64,000 nt of DNA, from positions 62,001-126,000 of the forward strand of contig NZ_RSAA01000016.1 in the NCBI RefSeq assembly GCF_003931915.1, read 5' to 3'. This document shows positions 43,109 to 51,547 of this stretch, piece by piece (within the stretch, counting starts at the first letter, position 1; each line of letters opens with the position of its first letter). The DNA is from Saccharopolyspora rhizosphaerae. Lineage in GTDB: Bacteria; Actinomycetota; Actinomycetes; Mycobacteriales; Pseudonocardiaceae. A program made the position numbers and the translations under genes. Under the pieces are notes generated by a model that ran no database searches, was not told the DNA's origin, and was given only the letters and a program-made list of their open reading frames with translations.

Positions 43109-43798
43109 TCATCCCGCCGGGTCGCGCAGCACCTTCGCCCGCTCCTCGGTCGCCCGCTCGTGGCCGAGGAACGGGGCGATGACGCAGTAGAGCAAGTCCG
43201 GCAGGAGGTCGGGCAGCTGTCGGGCCTCGCCCCGCTGGACGCGGTTGTGGAGGACTTCGAGCACCGCCCCGACGATGGTCTCGGCGGTGAAGCTCGCTCC
43301 GGGTGCCGCCTGCGGCAGGTCCCGCGTGTGCTCGGTGATCAGCTCGGTGAGCGTGCGGATGATCTCGCCCCGGCGGCGCAGCGCTTCCGGCCCGGCGGCG
43401 AAGACCTCGACGACGCCCAGCACGGCGGCGTCGGGGTCGGCGGCGAGTTCGCGCAGCGTGCACTCCAGCGCGTCGCGGGCGCTGGCGACGTAGTCGGCGT
43501 GGGCCGAGTAGGCGTTGCGGAGGGCGCTGACGACGCGGTCGGCGGTCTCGTCGTAAGCGGCCAGGAACGCGGCCTGCTTGTTGGCGAAGTGCTGGTAGAA
43601 GGTCTTGCGGGACACCGCGGCACGGCTGGTGAAGTCCTCGACGGTGGCGCCGCCGTAACCGCGTTCGCCGACGGCGGTCACGACCGCGGCGAGGATGCGC
43701 CCGCGCTGGTCCTCGGCGACCTGGTCCGCCGGGATCCCGTGCCGCCCGGGCGGCAACTTCCGCGGTGCGCGGGGAGCCGTGGCGCCCACCTGCCCCAC
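43109..43798 (-). CDS. TetR family transcriptional regulator
   Basis: 229 aa. The N-terminal helix-turn-helix is RGRILAAVVTAVGERGYGGATVEDFTSRAAVSRKTFYQHFANKQAAFLAAY (about 32-82), followed by the all-helical ligand/dimer domain. About 30 extra residues precede the HTH (Pro/Arg-rich). It is divergent from an HTH-less TetR-like gene across 72 bp that include a perfect GAAGATCTTC palindrome (43828-43837) and flanking CTCGTG/CACGAG half-sites, plausible operators. Confidence 0.92.
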   Translation of the reverse strand: MGQVGATAPRAPRKLPPGRHGIPADQVAEDQRGRILAAVVTAVGERGYGGATVEDFTSRAAVSRKTFYQHFANKQAAFLAAYDETADRVVSALRNAYSAHADYVASARDALECTLRELAADPDAAVLGVVEVFAAGPEALRRRGEIIRTLTELITEHTRDLPQAAPGASFTAETIVGAVLEVLHNRVQRGEARQLPDLLPDLLYCVIAPFLGHERATEERAKVLRDPAG

Positions 43799-43870
43799 AC
43801 CTCGCTCGTGGTCGGCGTTTCCCTGGAGAAGATCTTCATCACGAGGTTACCGGGCCGCTACCGTGCCCGC

Positions 43871-44335
43871 GTGCACATTTCGGGGAGCCACGACGACCAC
43901 CTGATCCCGAATTCACCGAACCCGTTCACGGAAGCCGTGGAGGCGTGGCACGTCGCCTGCCGGAAGGCGTGTTCGGAGAACGAGAACTGCCTGGATCGAT
44001 ACCGCACTGCGGTGGGTGCCCTGATCACCTGGTTGTCCGAGAACCCGGCGGCGGCCCGGTTGTACTTCGGCGACTGCGGCGAGGCGGAACATCCACGCCT
44101 GATGGCCTACAGCCGAGCCGCCAGGAGCCGGCTGACCAGCTCGATCCTCGACCTGGTCCTCTCCTGCGGCGAACCCGGGTACGAGACGAAGGTCGAATTC
44201 GTGGTCGGGGCCGTGCGCCAACTCGTGCGCGAAGAACTACGCGGAGGAACCGTCGACCACGCTCGTTTGGCGCATCGCCTCACCCATTTCGCCCCGTTCC
44301 TCTCCGCACACCGGCGCGGGGAGCGAGATTCCTAG
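43871..44335 (+). CDS. TetR-like ligand-binding domain protein lacking a DNA-binding domain
   Basis: 154 aa. It reads PFTEAVEAWHVACRKACSENENCLDRYRTAVGALITWLSENPAAARLYFGDCGEAEHPRLM, then SRLTSSILDLVLSCGE and VEFVVGAVRQLVREELRGG. This matches the C-terminal domain of TetR regulators (the ENPAAARL helix followed by a variable segment), but there is no helix-turn-helix before it. The upstream sequence in this frame does not supply one. It is divergent from a complete TetR gene. It could be a dimerisation or ligand partner of that regulator, or a truncated relic. Confidence 0.6.
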   Translation: MHISGSHDDHLIPNSPNPFTEAVEAWHVACRKACSENENCLDRYRTAVGALITWLSENPAAARLYFGDCGEAEHPRLMAYSRAARSRLTSSILDLVLSCGEPGYETKVEFVVGAVRQLVREELRGGTVDHARLAHRLTHFAPFLSAHRRGERDS

Positions 44336-44483
44336 CGCGCAGTTTTCGTTGCGGTTTGTAAACACTCGTGTTTCTATTTCCCCCGGGCACCGCCTCGAAT
44401 TCACCACTTCTGCGTTCCACTCCGCGACGCGCCTCCGCGCGTCGTGCGAGCGACGAGGCGTGCCCCGACGACAGGAGGTCACG

Positions 44484-45089
44484 ATGCGCACAGCAGGACG
44501 GAAGGCGGCAGGCGTGGCGCTGATCGCCGCGTTCTCCCTCGGCGGCGCTGCGGCGGCCCAGGCGGCCACCGCGCAGGCCGTCCAGTGGAATCCGCAGAAC
44601 ACCGTCGAACCGATCACCCTGGCGAGCGGAACGCAGCTGGTCATGAGGTCGAACACGGGCCTCGAAGTCCGGTGCAGCACCGTCAGCGGCAACGTGCTGG
44701 CCCCGACCGGTGGTGACCCGGCCGTCGCCGGCACCGTCAACTCCGCGGGCGCGCCCGCGGCTCCCACCTTCACCGACTGCACCAACACGCTGGCCCCCTC
44801 CGCGACGACCACGGTCACCGCCACCGGTCAGTGGCTGTCCACGGCGACCAGCACCAGCAGCGTCGACATCAGCCAGGCCAGCGCGACCGTGAACATCAGC
44901 GGCGTCTGCACCGTGGAGGTGGACAACGTCACGGTCCGGGGCAACGGCTGGGACAACGGCACGCACCAGCTCACCGCCAACTCCGGCGAGTCGTTCCCGA
45001 TCAGCGAGAGCGGCTTCCTGTGCGACGGCGGGACCAGCGCGACGCTCAGCGGCACGCTGCAGCTCCCGTCGGAGGTGACCATCTCCTGA
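44484..45089 (+). CDS. Secreted protein of unknown function
   Basis: 201 aa with an ACAGGAGG ribosome-binding site before the ATG. Signal peptide MRTAGRKAAGVALIAAFSLGGAAAAQA. The mature protein is Thr/Ser/Asn rich and beta-prone (GTQLVMRSNTGLEVRCSTVSG, TVTATGQWLSTATSTSSVDIS, VTVRGNGWDNG), with four Cys likely forming two disulfides. It resembles small secreted beta-sandwich proteins of actinomycetes, which have no assigned function. It is monocistronic, followed by a strong terminator. Confidence 0.75.
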   Translation: MRTAGRKAAGVALIAAFSLGGAAAAQAATAQAVQWNPQNTVEPITLASGTQLVMRSNTGLEVRCSTVSGNVLAPTGGDPAVAGTVNSAGAPAAPTFTDCTNTLAPSATTTVTATGQWLSTATSTSSVDISQASATVNISGVCTVEVDNVTVRGNGWDNGTHQLTANSGESFPISESGFLCDGGTSATLSGTLQLPSEVTIS

Positions 45090-45099
45090 CGCGCACGAC

Positions 45100-45135
45100 G
45101 GAGCGGGGTGCGGAGAGGCCTCCGCACCCCGCTCC
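45100..45135. terminator. Strong bidirectional terminator
   Basis: A perfect 16-bp stem (GGAGCGGGGTGCGGAG, 45100-45115, with 45120-45135) and a four-base loop between two convergent genes. Confidence 0.9.
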
Positions 45136-45144
45136 AGCTGCAGG

Positions 45145-46656
45145 TCAGCTCGCGTTGTGACCGTGCGGGACCGCCCGGCCGCCGGAGTGCGCGGCGAAGG
45201 TGGACAGCTGCGCCTGGCGCAGGCTCGCCCGCTCGTCACGGGTCTGCGCGCCGTTGACGCCCTCGGTGCTCTCCGCGTACGCCTCGACGACGTTGGCGAG
45301 CGCCTTGGCGTTGCGCTCGAGCGCCACCCGGTCGATGTTGCGCAGGTCGTCGCCCGCCTGGTGGTAGTTCGGGTCGTAGGAGATGCCCGCCGTGCCACCC
45401 CACTTCGCGGCCTGCTCCTCGGTCTTGACGCCTTCCGCGCCGGTGAACAGACCACCGGACGGGATGCCGTTGGCGATGAACTCGCCGTAGTCGGACCGGC
45501 CGTCGAAGTCCGTGCCCTCCAGCTCCACGCCCTGCGCGGCCATCGCGGCCACGAGGTCCTGCTCGATCTGCGCCGAGCCCTGCGGGCCGGGGCCCGCTCC
45601 AACGCCGTCGGAGTCGTCGCCGTCGTAGGCGAAGTAGGCGGCGTTCGGCGAACCGATCATGTCGAAGTTCAGGTACAGCGCGATGTCGAGCTGCTGCTCG
45701 AAGGTCAGGCTCTGCACGTACTTCGTGGACCCGACCAGGCCGGACTCCTCAGCGCCCCACCAGGCGAAGCGCACGGCGTTCTCGGTCTGCGGGCTGCCGC
45801 CCATGCGCAGCGCGGCCTCCAGCAGACCGGCGCTGCCGCTGCCGTTGTCGTTGATCCCCGGGCCCTCCGGAACGCCGTCCAGGTGCGCACCGGCCATCAC
45901 GACGTTGTCGGGCCGCCCGGTGCGGGTCTGGGCCACGACGTTGCGCGTGGTGACGGACTCCAGCCGCGACTGGATGTCGAGGTTCACCTCGGCGCCCGCC
46001 TGCCCGGCCAGGCCCTCGCCGACCTGCTTGGTCACGCCGGCGCTGGGGATGCGCGCGTCCGCCGGGTCGCCGAGCGTGCCGTTGAGCGGGCCGTCGACGT
46101 TGTTGTAGATGATCGTGCCGACCGCGCCCGCATCGGCGGCGACCTGCTGCTTCTGCGCGAACGTGCAGGAACCGCGCTGGATCAGCACGACCGTGCCCGC
46201 GACCTCCGCCGGGAAGTCAGCGGCCTCGCACCCCGGGGTGTCGTCGACCGCGGCGATCGACAGCGGCGCGGTGATCCCGCCCTGCGGGGTGGCCGGGGAG
46301 TACTCCAGGGCGTCGCCCTCGGTGGGCTGACCGCCGACCGCGAGGCTGAAGGAGTCCAGGTAGTAGGCGTCGTAGGTGAACTCCGGTGTCGTCACGTCGA
46401 AGCCCGCGTTGCGCAACTTGCCCGCGACGTGGTCCACGCTCGCCTCGTAGCCCGGCAGCCCGGACGCGCGGTTGCCCCCGTTGACGTCGGCGATCCGCTG
46501 CAGCGCGATGAGGTGCCGGTTCACCGCATCGCCGGTGATCCGGTCGCCGAGGTCGGCCGGCGCCGCGGAGGCAGGGGCGATGGCCACGAGGGCCGCCGCG
46601 CAGGTAGCCGTCAGCGCGGCCGCCGCGCGTCTGGGTGTGATGGTTCGCGAACTCAT
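45145..46656 (-). CDS. Secreted M28 family aminopeptidase with PA domain
   Basis: 503 aa. Signal peptide MSSRTITPRRAAAALTATCAAALVAIAPASA. A protease-associated (PA) insert follows (VVLIQRGSCTFAQKQQVAADAGAVGTIIYNN). The M28 zinc site is complete: His in MAGAHLDG, Asp in NDNGSGSAG, the Glu pair in WGAEESG, Asp in NFDMIGS, and His in YHQAGDD. This is a two-zinc exo-aminopeptidase of the Streptomyces griseus type acting outside the cell. The second of two adjacent ATGs was chosen for better spacing to GGGGAG. Confidence 0.93.
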   Translation of the reverse strand: MSSRTITPRRAAAALTATCAAALVAIAPASAAPADLGDRITGDAVNRHLIALQRIADVNGGNRASGLPGYEASVDHVAGKLRNAGFDVTTPEFTYDAYYLDSFSLAVGGQPTEGDALEYSPATPQGGITAPLSIAAVDDTPGCEAADFPAEVAGTVVLIQRGSCTFAQKQQVAADAGAVGTIIYNNVDGPLNGTLGDPADARIPSAGVTKQVGEGLAGQAGAEVNLDIQSRLESVTTRNVVAQTRTGRPDNVVMAGAHLDGVPEGPGINDNGSGSAGLLEAALRMGGSPQTENAVRFAWWGAEESGLVGSTKYVQSLTFEQQLDIALYLNFDMIGSPNAAYFAYDGDDSDGVGAGPGPQGSAQIEQDLVAAMAAQGVELEGTDFDGRSDYGEFIANGIPSGGLFTGAEGVKTEEQAAKWGGTAGISYDPNYHQAGDDLRNIDRVALERNAKALANVVEAYAESTEGVNGAQTRDERASLRQAQLSTFAAHSGGRAVPHGHNAS

Positions 46657-46807
46657 CATGCTCCCCGTTTTGAGTGGAATGGGTGAATGTCCTGATCCAG
46701 TCAACCGAACCCGGACGGAGTTCAGAAGCGGGAATGTTTCCCGTTTTTCCCGATCCGAACCGCGTTCTCAGTTTTCGCGCCGCTCGCGGCTGACTACCGT
46801 CACGGGC

Positions 46808-47785
46808 ATGTACGGAATCTCAATCAGCGAGCCCGGCGACCCCGACGTCCTGGTGTGGACCGAGCACCCGGACCCCAAGCCCGGAGCGGGTGAGGTGGTC
46901 ATCGACGTCGTTGCCAGCGCGGTCAACCGCGCCGACCTCGCCCAGCGCCAAGGCAACTACCCGCCGCCCCAGGGCGCAAGCGACATCCCCGGACTGGAGT
47001 GTTCCGGGAGGATCGTCGAGATCGGTGAGGGCGTGACCGGGTGGAACGTCGGTGACGAGGTGTGCGCGCTGCTCGCGGGCGGCGGGTACGCGGAACGGGT
47101 GGCGGTCCCGGCCGCGCAAGTGCTTCCCAAACCCGAAGGTGTGGACTTGGTGGAAGCGGCCGGGATTCCCGAGGTCGCGTGCACCGTCTGGTCGAACGTG
47201 GTGATGGAGGCCGGACTTCGCGAGGGGCACCTGTTCCTGGTGCACGGCGGCGCGGGCGGCATCGGCACCTGCGCGATCCAGGTCGCCAAGGCGTTGGGCG
47301 CGCGGGTGGCGACGACCGCGGGGTCGGCCGACAGCCGGGCGCTGTGCGCCGAGCTCGGCGCCGACCCGGTGATCTCCTACCGCGACGAGGACTTCGTCGA
47401 GGTCCTCAAGGGTCTCGGCGGTGCGAACGTCATCCTGGACAACATGGGCGCGTCCTACCTGGACCGGAACCTGTCGGCGCTCGCGCCCGACGGCCACCTC
47501 GCGGTGATCGGCATGCAGGGCGGCGCCAAGGCCGAGCTGAACCTGGGCAAGATGCTGATGAAGCGGCTTCGGATCTCGACGCTCGGTCTGCGCGGACGGC
47601 CGGTCGACGGCCCGAACGGCAAGAGCCGCATCGTCGCCGACGTGCGCGAACACCTCTGGCCGCTGGTCGAGGCGGGTGAGGTGAGGATGCCGGTGCACGC
47701 GACCATCCCGATGGCCGAGGCCTCCCGCGCCCACGCCACCCTCGAAGCCGGCGACGTCCGGGGCAAGCTCCTGCTGGTGCGGTGA
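46808..47785 (+). CDS. NAD(P)H quinone oxidoreductase (PIG3/zeta-crystallin type)
   Basis: 325 aa, a medium-chain reductase without structural zinc. Seen: the GroES-like domain with VVASAVNRADLAQRQGNYPPP, GLECSGRIVEIGEGVTGWNVGD, then the NAD(P)-binding loop HGGAGGIGTCAIQVAK near residue 143 and the C-terminal AEASRAHATLEAGDVRGKLLL. The NRADxxQRxGxYPPP motif marks the PIG3 subgroup. It probably reduces quinones or enones with NADPH. In the tuberculosis complex the equivalent gene also precedes the PLP-fold gene next to it (from memory). Confidence 0.92.
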   Translation: MYGISISEPGDPDVLVWTEHPDPKPGAGEVVIDVVASAVNRADLAQRQGNYPPPQGASDIPGLECSGRIVEIGEGVTGWNVGDEVCALLAGGGYAERVAVPAAQVLPKPEGVDLVEAAGIPEVACTVWSNVVMEAGLREGHLFLVHGGAGGIGTCAIQVAKALGARVATTAGSADSRALCAELGADPVISYRDEDFVEVLKGLGGANVILDNMGASYLDRNLSALAPDGHLAVIGMQGGAKAELNLGKMLMKRLRISTLGLRGRPVDGPNGKSRIVADVREHLWPLVEAGEVRMPVHATIPMAEASRAHATLEAGDVRGKLLLVR

Positions 47786-47889
47786 CCTCCGGCGGTTTCG
47801 CGCGGATCCCCAGCCGTTCCGCGCGAAATCGCCTCCTCGTGCTGACCGGGCGGACCCGGGAAGGGTTCCGCGAACCGAGGACCGGGCGG

Positions 47890-49089
47890 TCAGGCGAGGC
47901 CGGCGACCGCCTGGAGGAGCTGGTCGACTTCCCGGGTGTTCGTGTAGTGCGCGAGGCCGACGCGGACGGCTCCGCCGACCTCGGCCGCACCCAGCGCTGC
48001 GAACACGCCGTGGGTGCCCGGGTCGGCGAAGGCGCAGATGCCCTGGTCGGCGAGGTGCGCGACCGCGTCCTCGGCCTTGACCCCGTTGACCGTGAAGGCG
48101 ATCGACGGGATCCGGCGCATCGCGTCACCGATGAGCACCACCTCGGGCAGCTTCCGCAAACCGTTGGTGAGGGTGGTCAGCAGTCCGGCCTGGTAGGACT
48201 TCACCGCGCGCAGCGAGGTCAGCAGCCGCTCGCGGCGCGGCCCGATGGCCGCGTCGTCGAGGTCGGCGAGGTAGTCCACCGACGCGACCAGACCCGCCAG
48301 CAGCGGCAACGCGTGCGGTCCCATCTCCAGGCGTTCCGGACCGCGGGCGCTGTGGTCCAGCGACACCGACGGCAGGTGGTCGAGCATCGCCGGGTCGCGG
48401 AACGCCAGCGCCCCCACCGGCGGACCGCCCCAGGCGGAGGCGTTCACCGCCACCACGTCGGCGCCGAGCGCGGTGATGTCCAGCGGGAGGAACGGGGCCG
48501 CCGCGGACGCGTCGACGACCAGCAGCGCGCCGTGCTCGTCGGCGGCCTCCGCCGCCGGGCGGATGTCCGGCCGGGTGCCGACCGCGCCGGAGGCGGCGGT
48601 GGTCGCCACGACCTTCGTGCGCGGGGTGACCAGCTCGCTGTACTGCCAGGTCGGCAGCTCACAGGTCTCGATGTCGATCTCCGCCCAGCGCACGGTCGAG
48701 CCGGAGCGCTGGGCGGCGCGCTGCCACGGGTCGACGTTGGCCGGTGAGTCCAGCCGGGAGACGACGACGTCGTCGCCGATCATCCAGCCGTCGCCGAGGG
48801 CGTCGGCCAACCGCCCGAGGAGCACGGCCGAGTTCGGCCCCAGCACCACTCCGGTGGGCTTGGTCCCCACGAGATCCGCGATCGCACGACGAGCGGCCTC
48901 CACGATCGCCTCGGCGCGCTGCGAGGCGGGGAAGTTCCCGCCAGGACCGGACACGGGGGCCCGCAGCGCGGTCGACGCCGCCGTGGCCACCTGTTCGGGA
49001 ACCTGCATGCCAGCCGGGGCGTCCAGGTGCACCCACCCGTCGCCGAGCGCGGGGAAGAGTCCGCGAACCGCCGCGACGTCGAACGCCAT
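47890..49089 (-). CDS. Cysteine-desulfurase-like PLP-fold protein lacking the catalytic lysine
   Basis: 399 aa, class V aminotransferase fold (YFPALGDGWVHLDAPAG-type start, FPASQRAEAIVEAARRAIADLVG, VVLGPNSAVLLGRLADALG, LLVVDASAAAPFLPLDI). Where SufS/NifS carry the PLP-binding Lys (HK-LYGP), this protein reads ASAWGGPPVG, so the Lys is absent. The Cys-bearing loop of desulfurases is also not evident. It may bind PLP non-covalently or have lost that chemistry. The same WGGPP variant occurs, as I recall, in the mycobacterial homologue Rv3778c, so this is likely a conserved non-canonical clade. Convergent with the quinone oxidoreductase. Confidence 0.85.
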   Translation of the reverse strand: MAFDVAAVRGLFPALGDGWVHLDAPAGMQVPEQVATAASTALRAPVSGPGGNFPASQRAEAIVEAARRAIADLVGTKPTGVVLGPNSAVLLGRLADALGDGWMIGDDVVVSRLDSPANVDPWQRAAQRSGSTVRWAEIDIETCELPTWQYSELVTPRTKVVATTAASGAVGTRPDIRPAAEAADEHGALLVVDASAAAPFLPLDITALGADVVAVNASAWGGPPVGALAFRDPAMLDHLPSVSLDHSARGPERLEMGPHALPLLAGLVASVDYLADLDDAAIGPRRERLLTSLRAVKSYQAGLLTTLTNGLRKLPEVVLIGDAMRRIPSIAFTVNGVKAEDAVAHLADQGICAFADPGTHGVFAALGAAEVGGAVRVGLAHYTNTREVDQLLQAVAGLA

Positions 49090-49208
49090 GCTGGAACACT
49101 ACGCAAGCGCGGGTCACGATTCCGTCTCAGGGTGGTCGCACGTGATCGACCCGGGCGCAGCTGCCGAGTCGGCGCGACCCGCCCCGCAGGACACGGCAGA
49201 CTGGGAAC

Positions 49209-49742
49209 ATGGCAGGCATGAACGAGCAACAGCGGCCGCAGGTGTTCGTGGTGGGCGAGGACGGCAACCCCGTGGGGTCCGCCGCGTCCGGTACGGACGA
49301 GGAGGGCCAGGAGCACGGCGAGAACATCAACAGCCAGGTGGAGCAGCCGGCCAAGGTGATGCGGATCGGCACCATGATCAAGCAGTTGCTCGAGGAGGTC
49401 CGGCAGGCGCCCTTGGACGACGCGAGCCGCACGCGGCTCAAGGAGATCCACCAGTCCTCGATCCGGGAGCTGGAGCAGGGCTTGGCACCGGAGCTCATCG
49501 AGGAGCTGGAGCGCCTCTCGCTGCCGTTCACGCAGGACAGCACGCCGTCGGACGCCGAACTGCGGATCGCCCAGGCGCAACTGGTCGGCTGGCTGGAGGG
49601 CCTGTTCCACGGTCTGCAGACCGCGCTGTTCGCCCAGCAGATGGCGGCCCGCGCCCAGCTGGAGCACATGCGCCGGGGACTGCCCGCCGGGGTCGGCGAA
49701 TCGGACGTCGGCCCGACCAAGGGCCACGGGCAATACCTCTGA
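49209..49742 (+). CDS. bpa: Bacterial proteasome activator Bpa (PafE)
   Basis: 177 aa. A disordered acidic N-terminus is followed by the four-helix bundle region (VEQPAKVMRIGTMIKQLLEEVRQAPLDDASRTRLKEIHQSSIRELEQGLAPELIEELERL, then AELRIAQAQLVGWLEGLFHGLQTALFAQQMAARAQLE). The extreme C-terminus is GQYL, the HbYX-type motif that docks into the 20S core and opens its gate. It forms a ring that activates proteasome degradation independently of ATP and pupylation. The gene lies directly before wzm, as in mycobacteria. Confidence 0.95.
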   Translation: MAGMNEQQRPQVFVVGEDGNPVGSAASGTDEEGQEHGENINSQVEQPAKVMRIGTMIKQLLEEVRQAPLDDASRTRLKEIHQSSIRELEQGLAPELIEELERLSLPFTQDSTPSDAELRIAQAQLVGWLEGLFHGLQTALFAQQMAARAQLEHMRRGLPAGVGESDVGPTKGHGQYL

Positions 49743-49848
49743 CCACCCACGCGATAACGGTCGGTAGCGCCCGACGTCAAGAGGACGCTACCCCGACGAG
49801 TGATGCCCAGCCCGAAAGTGCACGGGCAAGGTCGGTACTCTTTCGCTC

Positions 49849-50712
49849 GTGCATGCTACGAGCACGCTAGACCGACCTCCGGCGCCTTCAGAGACCTCGC
49901 CGCGGTCCTGGCGAAAAGCGTTCAAGGACATCAATGACGCCCTCGGCCAGCGACAGCTGTGGGCTCATCTGGGCTGGCAGGACATCAAGCAGCGCTACCG
50001 GCGCTCCGTCATCGGCCCGCTGTGGATCACCATCAGCATGGCCGTCACGGTCACCGCGCTCGGCCTGCTGTACTCCCAGCTGTTCGGGCAGCCGCTGGCG
50101 GAGCACCTGCCGTACCTCGCCGTGGGCTTCATCGTGTGGGGCTTCATCGGCAACTGCGTCAACGACGGCTCCGAGGTCTTCATCTCCAACGAGGGCCTGA
50201 TCAAGCAGCTGCCGGCGCCCGTCAGCATCCACGTGCTGCGACTGCTGTGGCGGCAGGTGCTGTTCTTCGCGCACAACCTCGTCGTCTACTTCGTGCTGCT
50301 GTTCGTCTTCCCGCACCCGCTGAGCTTGACGGTGCTGCTGGCGATCCCCGCGTTCGCGCTCATCGCGATCAACGGGGCCTGGGTGATCCTCGTGGTCGGC
50401 ACCATCTCGACCCGGTTCCGCGACATCCCGCCGGTGACGCAGAGCATCGTGCAGCTCATGTTCTTCATGACGCCGATCGTGTGGAACTACGACCAGTTCA
50501 AGTCGAACCCGAACCCGGCGATCGCTGAGCGCGCCAAGCTCGCCGAGATCAACCCGTTCATGCACTTCCTGGAGATCATCCGGCAGCCCATGCTCGGCAG
50601 CCCGATCGCCTGGCACCACTGGCTGGTGTGCGGCGCGATCACCGTCGTGGGCTGGATCTTGGCGCTGATCGTGCTGCGCAACTACCGTGCCCGTGTCTCC
50701 TACTGGGTCTGA
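49849..50712 (+). CDS. Galactan/O-antigen type ABC exporter permease (Wzm)
   Basis: 287 aa with six membrane segments, ABC-2 family. The N-terminal interface helix and first helix (QLWAHLGWQDIKQRYRRSVIGPLWITI) carry the RYRRSxxGPLW motif typical of Wzm/TagG/RfbD exporters. INPFMHFLEIIRQPMLG appears near the C-terminus. With the ATPase encoded 16 bp downstream it exports lipid-linked polysaccharide, here most likely the galactan precursor of arabinogalactan, judged from glfT1 next to it. GTG start. Confidence 0.9.
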   Translation: MHATSTLDRPPAPSETSPRSWRKAFKDINDALGQRQLWAHLGWQDIKQRYRRSVIGPLWITISMAVTVTALGLLYSQLFGQPLAEHLPYLAVGFIVWGFIGNCVNDGSEVFISNEGLIKQLPAPVSIHVLRLLWRQVLFFAHNLVVYFVLLFVFPHPLSLTVLLAIPAFALIAINGAWVILVVGTISTRFRDIPPVTQSIVQLMFFMTPIVWNYDQFKSNPNPAIAERAKLAEINPFMHFLEIIRQPMLGSPIAWHHWLVCGAITVVGWILALIVLRNYRARVSYWV

Positions 50713-50728
50713 GTGAGGCCGAATAACC

Positions 50729-51547
50729 ATGGTCAGCATCGACGTGTGGAACGCGGCGGTCGACTTCCCGATCTTCGACGCGAAGTCCCGCTCGCTGAAG
50801 AAGGCCGTGCTCGGCCGGGCCGGGGGCAAGATCGGCACCGACAGCCGGGTGCCCGTCATCGAAGCGCTGCACGACATCAACATGTCGCTGCGCGAGGGTG
50901 ACCGGGTGGCGCTGGTCGGCCACAACGGCGCGGGCAAGTCGACGCTGCTGCGGTTGCTGTCGGGGATCTACGAGCCCACCCGCGGCAGCGCCCGCGTGGT
51001 CGGCAAGGTCGCCCCGGTGTTCGACCTCGGCGTCGGCATGGACCCGGAGATCTCCGGCTACGAGAACATCATCATCCGCGGCCTCTTCCTGGGCATGTCC
51101 CGCAGGGAGATGGAGAAGCGGATCGACGACATCGCCGAGTTCACCGAACTGGGTGATTACCTGGCGATGCCGCTGCGCACCTACTCCACCGGCATGCGGG
51201 TCCGGCTCGCGCTGGGCGTGGTGACCTCGATCGACCCCGAGATCCTGATCCTGGACGAGGGCATCGGCGCGGTCGACGCGGAGTTCCTGGAGAAGGCGCG
51301 GGACCGCCTCAACGACCTCGTCAAGCGGTCCGGCATGCTCGTCTTCGCCTCGCACTCCGACGAGTTCCTCGTCGAGCTGTGCAGCACCGCGATCTGGATG
51401 GACAAGGGCGGCATCCGCGAAGAGGGCTCGCTGCGCGAGGTCTTGACGCACTACAAGGGGTACGACCCCTTCAACAACCTGAGTGAGGAAACCCTGGCCC
51501 GCATCGGTGAGTCGCGGGCCACGATCGGGAGCAAAGAAGGCGCATGA
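50729..51547 (+). CDS. Galactan/O-antigen type ABC exporter ATPase (Wzt)
   Basis: 272 aa. Walker A GHNGAGKST (64-72), the Wzt-specific region VFDLGVGMDPEISGYENIIIRGLFLG, signature YSTGMRVRL (152-160), Walker B ILILDEG (172-178), and an H-loop in FASHSDE. The N-terminal gate-helix segment before the ATPase core (FPIFDAKSRSLKKAV) is typical. There is no extra carbohydrate-binding C-terminal domain, so it is of the short Wzt type. It overlaps glfT1 by four bases. Confidence 0.93.
   Translation: MVSIDVWNAAVDFPIFDAKSRSLKKAVLGRAGGKIGTDSRVPVIEALHDINMSLREGDRVALVGHNGAGKSTLLRLLSGIYEPTRGSARVVGKVAPVFDLGVGMDPEISGYENIIIRGLFLGMSRREMEKRIDDIAEFTELGDYLAMPLRTYSTGMRVRLALGVVTSIDPEILILDEGIGAVDAEFLEKARDRLNDLVKRSGMLVFASHSDEFLVELCSTAIWMDKGGIREEGSLREVLTHYKGYDPFNNLSEETLARIGESRATIGSKEGA

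Noticed and set aside
42449-44335. A fusion protein combining a long Ser/Arg-rich part with the TetR-like domain
   Set aside because: The first 470 residues are a shadow of the DHFR-like and TetR genes; the real start is the GTG at 43871.
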